A DNA stretch of 64,000 bases, taken from positions 211,164-275,163 of the forward strand of contig VTPC01001864.1 of NCBI GenBank assembly GCA_011009095.1, written 5' to 3'. How positions within the stretch are numbered: position 1 is the first letter of the stretch; each line of letters starts with the position of its first letter. Origin of the DNA: Ignelater luminosus (taxonomy: Eukaryota > Arthropoda > Insecta > Coleoptera > Elateridae). The notes beneath the pieces were generated by a model. The model worked only from the letters and a program-made list of their open reading frames with translations. It was not told where the DNA came from and ran no database searches. The position numbers and the translations under genes were made by a program. Shown piece after piece: positions 1-12,354 of this stretch.

Positions 1-3000
1 TTAAATGATTGTTACGTAGAGAAAAAATTTAGAAATTTCATCTAAACCCTAAATACTATATTCATAGACAGTTTTTGATGAAGTTTCTGTGTGAATAATA
101 ATAATAATAGTTATAACCTTACAACTTATAAAGCTACATGGAAGCTTATTTTAGCAAGATCATCCAGTACAGTAAAAAACTAGGAAAGATGCAAATATTA
201 AGATGTTCAAGGGTATCAATTTAATTTAAAAACGTTAGTTTTAAGTAACTAAACTCAATTCATTCGAGGTTATTTTCTGCAACATCAAGATATTTAAATA
301 TTGTTATCTTAATTAAGCAAATATACATCGAAATTATTGCACTAAGTAGACAGAACTGAACATTCAAGTAATTATATATCTTCTTCAAAGAACCGTTTCT
401 AGTTGAAACAAAAACATAAAGAACATGTCTGCTAACTAGTTAAATGTACTTTATTGTATATGTATTCATTCCCACTTCCCGTGCTGCTCTTCAAAAGTTG
501 AAATAAAACAAAACTTTGTAAGGGTACTAGTTTTCAAATCAAACACTGTCTGTTCTACTCTTCTGCAGTTACCGTGTTTACTATTAGTCAGTAATAAGAG
601 CGTATAACATATTACAGTTGCCTAAAAATATCTTTTGTTGTTTCCGTACTTCTGTAAGCAACAAAATAGCGATAATAACAACTCAATTTAGAAGAAAAAA
701 TGAAAACGATTTACTGGTAAATGTAAATTGATTGCAGTTAAGTTAGAAAAAATTTATAACTGCAAACGTATAGAGGTTAATTATAATAGAATAATGCAAA
801 AAATTAATGTTTCGATTTAAATCTTTGATGATTTATTACAAGCAATCTTTTTACAACCCACAGTTTGGTTAGCACAAAAATTAAAATAGGTTAGTTACTT
901 ATTAATAATTGTTTCGGGGAGTTTTACAAGGTTAATATTGTTGATAACTATATTTATGAATATTAAAAATATTATTATTTCCTTCATACCATGCAGGTCA
1001 ACGAGAAATTTATGTACGTACAGGTTGACTTTTATTAATTGTTATTAAAATTTAATCTTTTTTAAATTTAGATTTTTTGATGGAACGAAATCAGGAATGT
1101 TTAACCGGTAATTGGTAATGGTGAAGGCCATGTTTTTATTATTAACTGAACTTGAATCGTCCTTGACAATTTACATCAGAAAGAGAGAATACAAACCATG
1201 GAGTATATACCACATAACGATCAATAATTCTAATCTTTTCTGCAGTGTATTGAAATTGGATAGTAGGTACGGCTCAACTGTTGATGGTTTTAATAGGTGT
1301 TGCCAAAATCAAAAACAGATTTTAGGACAGGTCTAATTAATTTTGCTGATTTACCTCAAGGATGTGTTGCGTACCGAATTGAACAGAAATTCGAATTTCA
1401 AACCTTCGACTTTACATACAATTTCAGATTATTCCATCCGAGTTTGTAAGACATTTTTTTTAATTGAAAAGAACAAAACATTGCAAAATAATACTATGAA
1501 TTTAAATAAAAACCATAGATTGTTTTTCCATTGCTTACCTATTAACAGTAATACTAATGTACAATTTGATGGTGATATCACACAGGCTAAGTTCACCCAA
1601 TGACAAAAGTCTGGCAGCTCGAATGTGTATGAAAAAACCAGTAGTACCAGTAACAATGCATAATATACATTGCCTACATCTAATACTAATACAACAATTA
1701 AAGTTAACATACAGTACTATGTAATAATAAAAGTAAAAGGAGACATCAAAATCAATAAAAACAGCTGATTTTGTAAGGTAAAGTGTGTTAGTTTTAATTT
1801 TTTTCCTACTGTTTGTGAATTCTCGGAAGGTTGTTTTAACGAAAAGCAAATCGATTTTATAGACATTGGAATTGGACATGGAATTGGATAATCACGCGAA
1901 AAGAACGAAATTTAAGCAATTGCAGTCACATGCTGTAAAGACCATAGGTAAGACAGAACAAGCAACAAAGACGAAATTATACCGTGATTCAATGTGTGAA
2001 CCATGACAAGTTTCAACTACCACAAGAGTTGCTCTTGTTCTTGAAAGTCGTTCTCTGTATCCTTCTTGAGGTAAACTTCCTCAAATTCTTGTGTAATGTC
2101 TTTCATATTTCCTATTAGTTTTTCTGGTTGTCATGTTACACTACTAGAAATTTTCAAAATAATTCTTTCTATACCCTGTTGTAAATTGATGTATTTGCCA
2201 CCAAAAATCACTTTCCGCAAGTTGTCAAAGCAATGAGGACTAGTGCGGGAAGTAAGACTTTCCGTGCACTAATATTCGTTGAAGAAAAGTTCAAAGTACT
2301 TGTTTAATTTAATAGGTAATAGCTGACGCCTACAAATGTCTATTGACAATATCTTAAAGCAAAGATCTACAGATTTACCTGTGTCGCGGTAACAAAAGAA
2401 AATCGTCCAATCGAAAGACCTTCAGAAAGAGACGTAAAGGCGTTAACATCGTTTGATCCTCTTGAATATTAGGATGATGGTCTTTGTCGTTATCTGCGTT
2501 CGTGATCTATTTTGTATAAAAAATTGGAAATTGAGGGAATAATTGAATCAATTTATCTAGTCAATTACAAAATTCTATTCTTTTAGGGGGTAAACCTCCG
2601 TATAGAAATTGTGTATTTTTACTGTATACTCATCACACTTGAGAACGATCTGTTAATTTATCACCTTGATGTTTCTCAATTGTGCACAAACAATACACAC
2701 ATACACGCGTAAAACCCTAAAACACTCCAATAATAATTAATAAAGGTTGAACACCAGGTAAATAAAGAAGAAACGATAATAGGAAGAAATCACGTACATA
2801 GTACGGGAGACCCTATAGGATTAGAAAACTAAAGCGAACTACCCTTGAATTAGCAAACCTTTAACATTGTAATGTCCTCTCTTTTATGTTCGTATAGGTG
2901 GACAGCAAACAACGTCAACATAACTACCTCAATGTAACCCAGATAAAGGCATACACGTGATTTATTGCCATTTCTTTCCTTATTACTTTGTCTTAAACAG

Positions 3001-5934
3001 ATACATTTTGTATTCTAAAAAGTCTCAAACAAATTTGGCATTTCAAATGAGGTATTTTTCTAGGAAATGAAGAGGGTTTTTAAAAAAATATGTTCAAGAG
3101 CATTTATACTATATCTGAATCAAACTTACATAACAAACACTTCTTGATGATTAAAAAGGTATGATGTGGTTATATAGAAGATACGGTACGTAAGAGAAGG
3201 CGAAAAATCATACCAACAAAATTTGTTCATGTTTGTATGTGTAATATAGCTGCTTGTTTTTCCAATTCTATATGCATAGTAGATGTATATCTTAAATATA
3301 CTGATAAAACTTATATAATCATCCCATTTCCACCTTTCAAATATTTCCTACCATTTGTTCCTTATTGTTTACTATGTTCTCATTCTGGTTACTATACATA
3401 TTTACTATACTTCCGTTAATTATTAAAGCTATGTAGGTGGTATGTCTCCTCTATAGCCTTGGTATCTTCAGTTTGCCTGAACAGCATGCGATAGTCTTGT
3501 TTTTCAGTCTAACTGCCATTCTTACCATTTTAATATCACTATTATTATTTTGTTTGACTTAAATATAGTATTTCTTCATCGTTATAAGTGTTATTTTGAA
3601 CAGGTTAGCTTTCTTTAGCTTTCTTTAATTTTTTGTTACGGAACTGTAACGTTTCATACGATTATTTCCCAGAAATCTAATAATAATCTTCAGTTCCTTT
3701 TCTAATTGGATATTAAACATACGTATGTTTCTTACTTCCAACAAATATCCCAATATCCTTGCTTCCTTTGTCCCTCGTTTTGATCTGAAATTAATTTTCG
3801 CATTCAATTATTTCATAGCATGCTATAGCCCATCTATCAATCTGTCATTTGGTTTGATTCACCTGGTTTATGTTTAAATTGTTCAAGAGAAGCTTTTATC
3901 ATCAAGATAACATTTTTAATATTCCATTCTGTTTTGTACTGTCATTTAGCAATTGTCGTTAATTATATTTTGCTGGCATTTATATTTCTTTTGTTCATTT
4001 TCTGTAGATATTGTTAGCAGCCTGAGAAATTTAGTCGTTTATTAGTTTACTAAAACCCACATATTTTTGTTATCTACCTGTGTATTTAATTTTAAATAAA
4101 ATAGGCGTTTAATTAAATAAATATTTAAGGCAATTTCAAAACTCAATTCAGCGTACTAGTAGTATGCATCACAGTAACGAAATAGTCAATTTTAGTACAG
4201 AAATTACTATTGCAAAAGCATTACGTTCGTTGAGTCAATAACAGAAATATTACAAAGTATTACTTAATATCTTCTTAATTTAAAATTCAATCAACATCAA
4301 GCACTAGACAAATTGATAATACTTTTTGCGTAATTTACTATCTGTAAGATTGGATTAGACATTGTGGTCGTTCTGATTTCCAAACAGCTTAACAAAGTTT
4401 TATTATTTGTTTGATAAGCATCAGAATGATTTAAACACACAATAATATGTATTATTTACAATGATGTCATAAAACTCAAAGAGTATTTAAGCAAACATGG
4501 GACAATAGAATAGATAAAAAATTAAATTAGAGAAGAGGTGAGAGATCTAGTACATTTACACCTACAAGCAACATTAAATAGCTTGCCTTTTTTTGCTTCA
4601 TGCACGTCTGAATTTTTTCTCCTTCATTTAACCTTCGCAAAAAGTTGTTTATGTGATAGCATAGTATATCCATTTTTTTATGTCAAGACAAACTAATATA
4701 AATATAGTAGTAACCGAGATCTTTAGATAGCGAGCAGGTAGATGGCTTTATTTAATTATATTTGTAAATCACAACAGGTATTGTTATTTTGAAGGTCATC
4801 ATTTTATAGTTAAATCCGTAACGAATCGTGAATAGCAACTCTAAAAATAGTAATTTCAACAAGCATAAAGTAACTTCAATGGATTTAACGTGACTCACTT
4901 CAATCTGTTTCTTCCTGGGCAATAAATAAGTAGGTACCAATAAAAAATATCTTCATTGTTTACTTGGCATGTCATCAATAATTAGTTTTAGGACCAATAA
5001 CTTATTGCAAATCACTAAAGCTGTTAATGAATAAATGCCTCGATTCTCATAATTAATTAATTCTTGTGGATATCGTATAGATAAGGAAAGAAGAAGCTGA
5101 ATTAATTTGTATTCTTTTTCACCTGCCTAATTAGTTTGACACTAATCCATTAATAAAATTATGAAAACATGTAACAGAGTTCCATTAAAAATTTTAAATT
5201 AGAGTCAATTAAAAATGAAGCTTGAAAATTCCAGTATAATTTTGTTTTAACTGATTCAAAATGTGGGTTGCCATGTGGACTCTTCAAACCTGAATACGGT
5301 TTATTTAATTAACACAAATTACCGTCTATAGTGTTTACAGGTTCTATTAGATATAATTTGTTAAATAAATAGCAGAATACAACTATCAACACATTTCAAA
5401 CCATAATTATTTACATAAATATTCCAATTGTTTACATTGTACTGTACGTTATTTAAACGAAATAAAGCGAAGGCTGATCTTATTTGTGTTGCTTGCTATA
5501 CGGTTCTCTTTAAATATGTCATCTGCTGCTTCTCGCACTTTCACTGATATTACAGCTATAAGTTTCCGTTATTTTGGTTTCTCCAATCTCCTTTCCCATT
5601 CTTTTTAATTAACCGCTAATGTTACCCAATTCTTGCTTACAGTTGCAATTTAACAAATCAATTTATTAGGCGGTATTGTTAAAATATTTATACAATAGTT
5701 TCAAAATTAATTTATTGTTCTGATATGATCTCATCATTTTGTATTCTACGAGTGGGCATACTTCTATGATAATTAAAAATGCAAAGTTTTCCATTATATA
5801 ATTTAAGTTAAATAAATTTTGTCAATTTTAAAATTAAGTTAATAACTTAAAGTACATCCCTATTTATTGGTATTATTTTCGTTTACAACTGTTTTCCTTA
5901 TTGTTTCTAAACTATCTCAACTTTAAAGACATAT
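1..5934. other. AT-rich noncoding stretch, no gene seen
   Basis: No open frame here looks like a protein I recognise. The frames present (for example 1343..1603, 1535..1879 and 4752..4940) are short, low-complexity and rich in residues encoded by AT codons. A short AAT microsatellite lies near 94..109. At 2741 there is a 12-base match, plus the flanking TA, to the end of the DD37E transposon found at 54560; it is discussed as a finding. If the KDM3-like exon at 12193 belongs to a minus-strand gene, this stretch is downstream intron. Confidence 0.5.
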
Positions 5935-6235
5935 AGAGCTTTTCAGATCTATATCGGACAGAACAGATCAATGTAATCTGTCGAATTTTTTTGGAGCTAT
6001 CGTACTTTTCGAGCAGGACGGACCAGTCGGAATTTCAGGCCTGTCCAATTTTTCAGATCAGTTGAGCTTTTCACACGTTTTGGACTTTTTGGGCCGGTTA
6101 GAAGTGTTACCAGGCTTCTGTTAGATCGAGTCGAATTTTTCCCAGTCTTGTAAAAAAAGAAACCGGCCTCTACTATTAATGCTACTTGCTTGGATCGTCT
6201 ATGAACTAGACAGGATAACACAGGAGTCATGTGTC
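5935..6235. repeat. Degenerate short-repeat tract (gagctttt / tcgaattttt words)
   Basis: This patch is GC-richer than its surroundings. It shows recurring words such as gagcttttc, cagatcagtt, gtcgaattttt and ccagtcgg, with pyrimidine-rich spacing. It looks like a decayed tandem array with no clean period. The minus-strand frame at 5997..6230 is a by-product of the repetition and resembles no known protein. Confidence 0.3.
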
Positions 6236-6488
6236 CATCAACAGAAATAATGCAAATTGTCAGTGTAAAAGTAATTTATATCATTGAAGGGTAGCAATAA
6301 TAATGCGCATTTCAAGTACTGGTATTTATAATATGAGGCCGTGTGCTGCAGGATTTTAAAGATCTGTTTAGACACCACCATCAATATCATTTTCGTATAT
6401 ACAAACTTAGAAAAATAATTTTGGTTTAGTTGAGTTTGCTTTTTACACCGACTTATACTCTTCAAGATGATCGATCCACAACAATATA

Positions 6489-6638
6489 CAGGGTTAGCCA
6501 AAAGTCTGGAAACAGTCTTATTATAGCAATACCGATAGAATTAGCGGAATAATAACCAATAAAATGATTGGTTATTATTCCGCTAATTCTTTCGGTATTG
6601 CTACAATAAGACTGTTTCCAGACTTTTGGCTAACCCTG
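6489..6638. mobile_element. 150-bp near-perfect palindrome, fold-back MITE of Tc1/mariner type
   Basis: The left arm begins cagggttagccaaaagtctg and the right arm is its reverse complement, ending cagacttttggctaaccctg. The arms run about 72 bp each with only about three differences and meet at a tiny centre near 6563. The left end follows TA. The right end has no TA directly against it (the first one lies three bases farther on), so the target duplication is unclear. There is no coding capacity. The end sequence has the style of Tc1/mariner termini (CAGGGT...CCAAAAG). The high arm identity suggests a fairly young or conversion-maintained element. Confidence 0.75.
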
Positions 6639-9409
6639 GATGTATGTATAATGGATAATTAGCCATATTATTAGAACACGAAAAGAAATATTTAAAACTA
6701 AAGCTTCTGCAAAATATATTTTTGTACAGTAACATTTGAAGTTTTCAACGATCCAGGTTCCATTGTATTTAATAAGGTTATGTTACAAACCGATCAGCGC
6801 ATGACCTCGGCATTCAACCGCAATTAAGTACGAAAGGTGGGGGTTATGGACTACATAAAAAGCTGATCGAGGTTTCAAAAACTTTTTTGAAATACTCCCT
6901 CCCTCGCCAATAACGCGCGTCAACTTGCCATTGATTTTTTCATTTAAAACAACCAGAGTTTGTTTGAACTATTGCTAAACAAGTTTTTATTTTAATATTA
7001 TTTAGATATTATTTAAATATTAGATAACATATTTAAGAAAGAATTTCTGATGTTTTTAAGGATTTAACTGAAAGATGAACATTCATTTAGTCATAGGTAT
7101 TTCATACCTTTAAAATTGTTTCGTCAAATTTAACAAATTCCATTCTTTTGGGTTTTCATCGAATCTCCGATTTGTACATTACTCTGTTTCAAATAATTGA
7201 AATTTCACCATTCCGTTCCCCCGACTACACCCACGCTATATTTGAAAATCAATAAATAAACGTATGTAGTACACTAAAACAGTTTTTTTAATAGCATAAC
7301 GATTATCCTGCTGTTCCTTTTATTTCTTTCTTCTCCACGCCATACAGAAATCATCATTAATCATAAAACAACATTCGTAAAAGGTTATTTATATCTGTAC
7401 TATGTACACCTTCAGAAATTTACATATGAATACATTAACAATTTCTCAAGTGCCAGTACTATCATTTAAATATCTACATAAAAAGTGTAAATGACCCCTC
7501 AAAAAATAAATGACACTGCTTCGTCATAGTTGTGGGTCGCCAAGTTAAAAGCTTAATAAGCAGTTATGCTTTTTAAACGAATTTCATTGGCAAGTAACAA
7601 TGTGGGTCACATTAACATATCAAGTATCAACTTGGAATACAACAACTAGACAGGACTATTTTAAGACCATTTGCGACAAAGCACGATTAAGATGACCTAC
7701 ATGTGTTATCGCAGAATGTACCATGCGTTATCAGTGCCCTGTAGTAATATAAAAAAATATAATTAGTCATAACTTCATAAGTGCTAAAAACACATTGCGT
7801 CAAAAATTGTTTGGGGTTATCATTAATAGTTTGCTAACAAACAAAGCTCGTCATTAACAACAATATTTAGCAGTCGTCTGACAACGCTATCCTTTGAAAA
7901 CGAATAATTTTTCGATATAATTTCACAACTCCTTTTTTGAGAAATTTCCAGAAAGCACGTGAAAGTTAGATTAGAAGGAAATTAAAATAGATTTGCGTCA
8001 TGAAATAAATAAACAGAGATAATAAGTATGCACAAATAACAATTATGGGATATAAAAAAAACGTAGATATGTAAATGGCATAAAAACATTACAAAATAAC
8101 GGAATGACAAAATAAAGTTTAACTATATACTAATTTAAGGTCAGGATCTTTGAAACACAAAGTAATTAAAATTATTTTCAGCCAATTAAAAGAAAGTCTT
8201 TAGGAAATTTCCCTCTAGACGTAAATACAGGAAAAACTTGAAATAATTTTTTTTATTACTTAAAATAACGAAGAATCTTTTAAATAGACCATTTAGAGAT
8301 TTTAAAAACAACAACAATATTTTAAACCGGCTTATCTACTCAAATAATCTAATAAACATGAATGGTAAGCTCAAACCTGTTTGAGCTATTGATAAACAGC
8401 ATTTTAAACTAAAGCTAGTAAATGTAATACATGTATAATATGGATAAACAAATAAATTGAATAATATCAACTACTCCTCTTGGAATTACCCTTTGTAAGC
8501 CAAAGCATTATAATATAACAAGACTTATACTGTTATGACAACAACATTCCAAGTATAAAACAAACCTTCTGTTATATAATAGTTTAACTGCATCTAGAAA
8601 AACAGGAATTTCGCTATGTAACAGTCGGCAAAATAAATGTGATGTGATTCATTTCTAAAATATGCTTACAATAATTTAGTGGATATTTATAATATCTTAA
8701 TTAATTAAGTATTTTCACGTTTCTTTAAAGTTATTTATTTTCCAAACTCACCGCAAGAGTCATGAAAATGTAAGAAACTGTAACACTAAAGAAATACTAG
8801 GATGTTCGATTTTAATTTTCTCAACAAAAGAGAGGAATCTCACTATTTGAAGAGTTACAGTTTGAAAATTTACCCATGCTCAAAAATATCACCTCATGGA
8901 AGAATTAAAAAAGATTGATACACAGCAAATGAGAAAATTATCGTTATACAGTAAAACTTATATGAGCTTCAAATCGTACACTTCTGTATCAAGTAGGTAA
9001 TTGATGAATTATACTCTCTACTGTAGTAGGCGAAAGTGAAGACAGTCAACATTAACCTTTATACAAAACGAAACATAACTTGTATATATATCGTTATTAT
9101 ATGATATCTCGTTGCAGACAAACAAGAAAAATAATGGTAGATTCATATATGGTTGAAAGCAACATATCTTGCAAATTGTCGAAATATATAGTGCGAAATC
9201 CTCCAAAACAACTGTCTTCTCTTTGTCACTCGTAGAAGTAAAAGCTGGAAATCTAAAGGACCACTGTGATTAATAGGACAAATCGTAAAAAGAGAAACTC
9301 TAGGTATCACGCTATCCTTCAGATTTCATACCCAAAAGATAACAAATAAAACGATCATTGCTCTTTAAGCCAGTAAACACTTCTAATATAAATAAAACCT
9401 ACGACTAAA
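6639..9409. other. AT-rich noncoding stretch
   Basis: No convincing gene or element was found. A GC-richer patch at about 6780..6950 has no recognisable frame. The short open frame at 9018..9206 (minus) is low complexity. It is probably intron or intergenic DNA. Confidence 0.5.
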
Positions 9410-9995
9410 GCTGCAGTGTTGCACTTGCCTGAGAATTCATCCCACAAGAATGCAGCAGTCACCAAACTATACAATCTTCAAAATTTACTTGTCAAAATAT
9501 TAATAGGAGCTGTAAAGAGCATCTGCATGGCAACAAAGGAAACACTTCTAAATATCCCGTCTCTATATTTGTTAGCAGAGTTTGAAGCGTTAGCATTTGC
9601 TTATAGATTCAAAACCAACTACAATAAAAGTATCTTACCGGATGACTTAGAACAGCTAAATGAAAAATACCTGTTGTTAATTCAAATACACATTTCAATG
9701 AGGTGATGACATCCAAAAAAGGCAGAAGTTGTGAAAGTAGACAAACAACAAAAAAGCCGTCTGGTCCCACTGTGTGCTATTGTAGGGAGAGCACATATTT
9801 TTTTGTTACGCCACTGTCTCAAACATTACCAACAATTGCGTAGAGCTTCTGAATAAGCTGAGTGCTAGCAACGGAATTACCCTTAAATGAGGACCGGGAA
9901 ACAAAAGAGCCAACTTACAACAAAAAGAAGAACAGAAACCCACTTGATGAGGCAAGAAGGTAGATGCCGCATCTCCTACAACGCAGATAAAAAAA
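9410..9995 (+). pseudogene. LINE (non-LTR retrotransposon) ORF2 relic: RT tail and RNase H remnants
   Basis: The frame at 9416..9706 reads like the stretch after the reverse transcriptase domain of RNase H-bearing LINEs (I/R1/LOA/Jockey-like). It has a basic helix AAVTKLYNLQNLLV, then IGAVKSICMATKETLLNIPSLYLLAEFEALAFAYRFKT, here LLNIPSLYLL standing for the usual LLGLPPLDL motif. About 70 bp on, the text resembles an RNase H start region (GPTVCYCRES). At 9833..9930 a frame reading CVELLNKLSASNGITLK, then a stop where the family has Trp (WVPGH), matches the RNase H C-terminal strand. Stops and frame changes show it is dead, and the spacing implies internal deletions. No 5' part, poly-A tail or target duplication was located. 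The exact clade is uncertain. Confidence 0.55.
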
Positions 9996-10891
9996 ATGTT
10001 TGAAAAGCTATAGTGAGGCAAACCGAGTCTTGCCCAAGGTCCTCCATCTAAGTAAAAAAAGCCTGGTGTGATTGAATAATTTCCTGTTCATTTAATGAAA
10101 AAGAAGCCCAAGAGGCCCAAATATTAACATCCACAAAAGCACGATACTGCACTGCGTTCTATATGCAGGACCACCAGAGGTGCGTTGACAAATCTGGAAA
10201 TACAAGTTATTCCAGTGAGTTCGACATCGCACGCCTTGAAAGAAAAAACGAATGGAACATAACCTTAGAGCAAACAGAAGTAGTAAATTAAGACAGTAAA
10301 TGATTTAAAAAAATAATGAATGAATATTAATAAAATAAAAAGATTTATTGCTACAATATATTAAAGCAGACCATAAAAGAATGATCAGAATAAGATGACA
10401 AAATAGCGGCATATAGCAGTATAGTTTTGTTAGTCTCAATATCAGGAGAAAGCCGCTGCAAAAATAGAATGAAAACGCACAATGAAGATCAACTACTATT
10501 ATTTATTGAAATTCTAGGCAATAAAATTAAAAATAATTTATTAAATAACAACCAAGGCAGTTTATACTATCAAATTCCAAATATTTGTAAGTGATGGGCA
10601 GTTTACGAAAGATGTTTCGCATTTTGAAAGATTTGTAGTACTGATAATAACGGCAACTTGTAAGGCGATCCAATTTCAATAATTCTAGGATCCACACGAT
10701 AAAGCAATCGTAAACCCAATGCAGCTATATTTATATTATACTAATAAACATTCAGGGTAAACTCGTAGGTATTTATACTAATTAGTATATCAAGCTTTTT
10801 GTAGGTACTGCAAACTAATATTCGAGCAAGAAAAATCTACTGTAGTGTGTAAAATTACTAAGCAATAATTACTTTCACACAGATCAGAGAT
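9996..10891. other. Noncoding stretch after the LINE relic
   Basis: The stretch from 10000 to about 10310 may be a further, unrecognisable part of the same LINE: it is slightly GC-richer and followed by an A-rich region. Nothing there can be assigned. The remainder is AT-rich with no feature seen. Confidence 0.35.
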
Positions 10892-11098
10892 CTATACCTT
10901 TCAAGCTCAAATTGGGAACACTCAATTTCAAATTGGACTAATCAACTTCCAATTGAGACTTATCAACTTGAAATCGAGTTCAAATTAGTCTCAATCTGAA
11001 GTTGGTTGATCTCAGTTTGAAGTTGATTGGTCTCAACTTGAAGTTGATTAGTACAATTTGAAATTGATTGGTTCTAATCTGAGCTTGAAAAGGTATAG
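10892..11098. mobile_element. 207-bp fold-back element made of ~21-bp repeats
   Basis: The outer ends ctatacctttcaagctcaaa (left) and its imperfect reverse complement at 11077..11098 (gagcttgaaaaggtatag) form terminal inverted repeats of roughly 95 bp. The arms consist of short units of the type tctcaacttgaagttgattg, repeated about every 21 bp and read inverted on the other side. The whole can fold into one long imperfect hairpin. It has no coding potential. It looks like a MITE or fold-back element that grew by internal tandem duplication. Flanking duplications are not clear. Confidence 0.6.
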
Positions 11099-12192
11099 TT
11101 GCTAGCTAGTCTCAATAAAAATCATTAAATTACAAAAAAGTGGTGATTTTCAATTAAAAGCTTTCATAAATCAAAATGATACAAACATCCACTTGAGATA
11201 AAAATAAATATTATACATAATAGTAATTGTCTGTAATGATGAATGTCTGCAATCTACTGCTGGAATCTGTTGTTTAGAAAGAAAGCATTCTTGAGTATAT
11301 ACGTATTTAATAATTTTTTTATAAGTAATGTGCTATCTATAAAAATCTGTTACAAATTTCAAGTACACTTAACATGCACTTATTGATATGATAAAAAACT
11401 GTACAAAAGTATATCGACATTTTTCTATTAAAATGGCTATTGTTATAAAGGTTGGTTTAATGACTCATTTGGATTTTAAAAAATGAATTAAATAAAAAAC
11501 AAAAGTTGTAAAATAAACGCGACTTATAAAATAAATGCTTAGCAATACTGATTCAGAAAAAAAATCTATGAAAAATTTGAATAAATGCAAATCACGTAAC
11601 TTTATTCGTTTTTATTTATTTTCGTCATGGAATAAGCCCATGTCTGTCAGGCTCGTGACTGATAAATTATAAGAAAACAACATCGTTAGAATTTAGAGAA
11701 TCGTTATCTGGAAATTGTATTTCAAGAATCAAGAATGAATTCACGGCATATAATTTCTGTCAAAATATTTAGGCAAGAGAAATTAAGCTGCAAACGATTT
11801 TCCACAAACTCGCTTGCTACTGAACAAACAATTCCTACGTATAAAACAGGAGAGAAAAAGGCCAAAATATTTTTACAAGACCATTACGTTATCAAAACAT
11901 ATGCCTAACAACCTTATAAATACAATTTAAAATAATCCAGGAATTGAAACAACATGATGTTCCGAAAACCGTTTATGAAAAAAACTACAAGCAGAACTAC
12001 AAAATAAACAGAAATTCTATTTATACACATAAATCAGGTATAAGTACTAGAAACTAAAACGTTAACCAGACACCAAATTCCAGCAGCTGCTTACATTTAA
12101 ATCTTGCCATACGAGTTGATTGGAAAAGCCCTCAAAGATTTTATCGCGAGAAGCCCTAGAGGTAAACGCTACGTTAACAAGTGAATACTTAC
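11099..12192. other. Presumed intron downstream (minus strand) of the KDM3-like exon
   Basis: This AT-rich DNA has no recognisable coding frame. On the minus strand it begins with a consensus splice donor (gtaagtatt) directly after the exon at 12193. The open frames at 12062..12253 simply read through the exon in the wrong frame. Confidence 0.55.
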
Positions 12193-12354
12193 AAGTGCAG
12201 GCCACAGAACGGTGGTCTGTGAAGAAGTAAAGGGATCCGTTCGTTCGCCCCAAGACAGTCCTTGTTCCACCAAGAACAGGTGAAACAAACCGTCTTTATA
12301 TATGCTGATCCATTCCCGTCTGTGCCACTCGACATCGTCATATTCCACCAACAC
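12193..12354 (-). CDS. Kdm3: Single internal exon of a KDM3/JMJD1C-like JmjC histone demethylase gene
   Basis: This minus-strand exon encodes 54 residues beginning VLVEYDDVEWHRREW, continuing through FHLFLVEQGLSWGERTDP and ending TTVLWPAL. The pattern V-V/L-EYDDxEWxxREW, FLVE, W-x-x-R-x-DP and WPAL matches the N-terminal conserved region of animal KDM3 proteins (KDM3A/B, JMJD1C). These nuclear proteins remove mono- and dimethyl marks from histone H3 Lys9 through a JmjC domain far downstream. The exon is bounded by an acceptor (ttgttacag) and a strong donor (gtaagtatt), is exactly divisible by three and is phase 0 at both ends. There are no stops, and its base composition is richer than the surroundings. 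The family match rests on recalled sequence. Neither the exon for the extreme N terminus nor the next exon was found in the window, so the introns must be long. A decayed copy is unlikely given the clean frame and splice sites. Confidence 0.8.
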
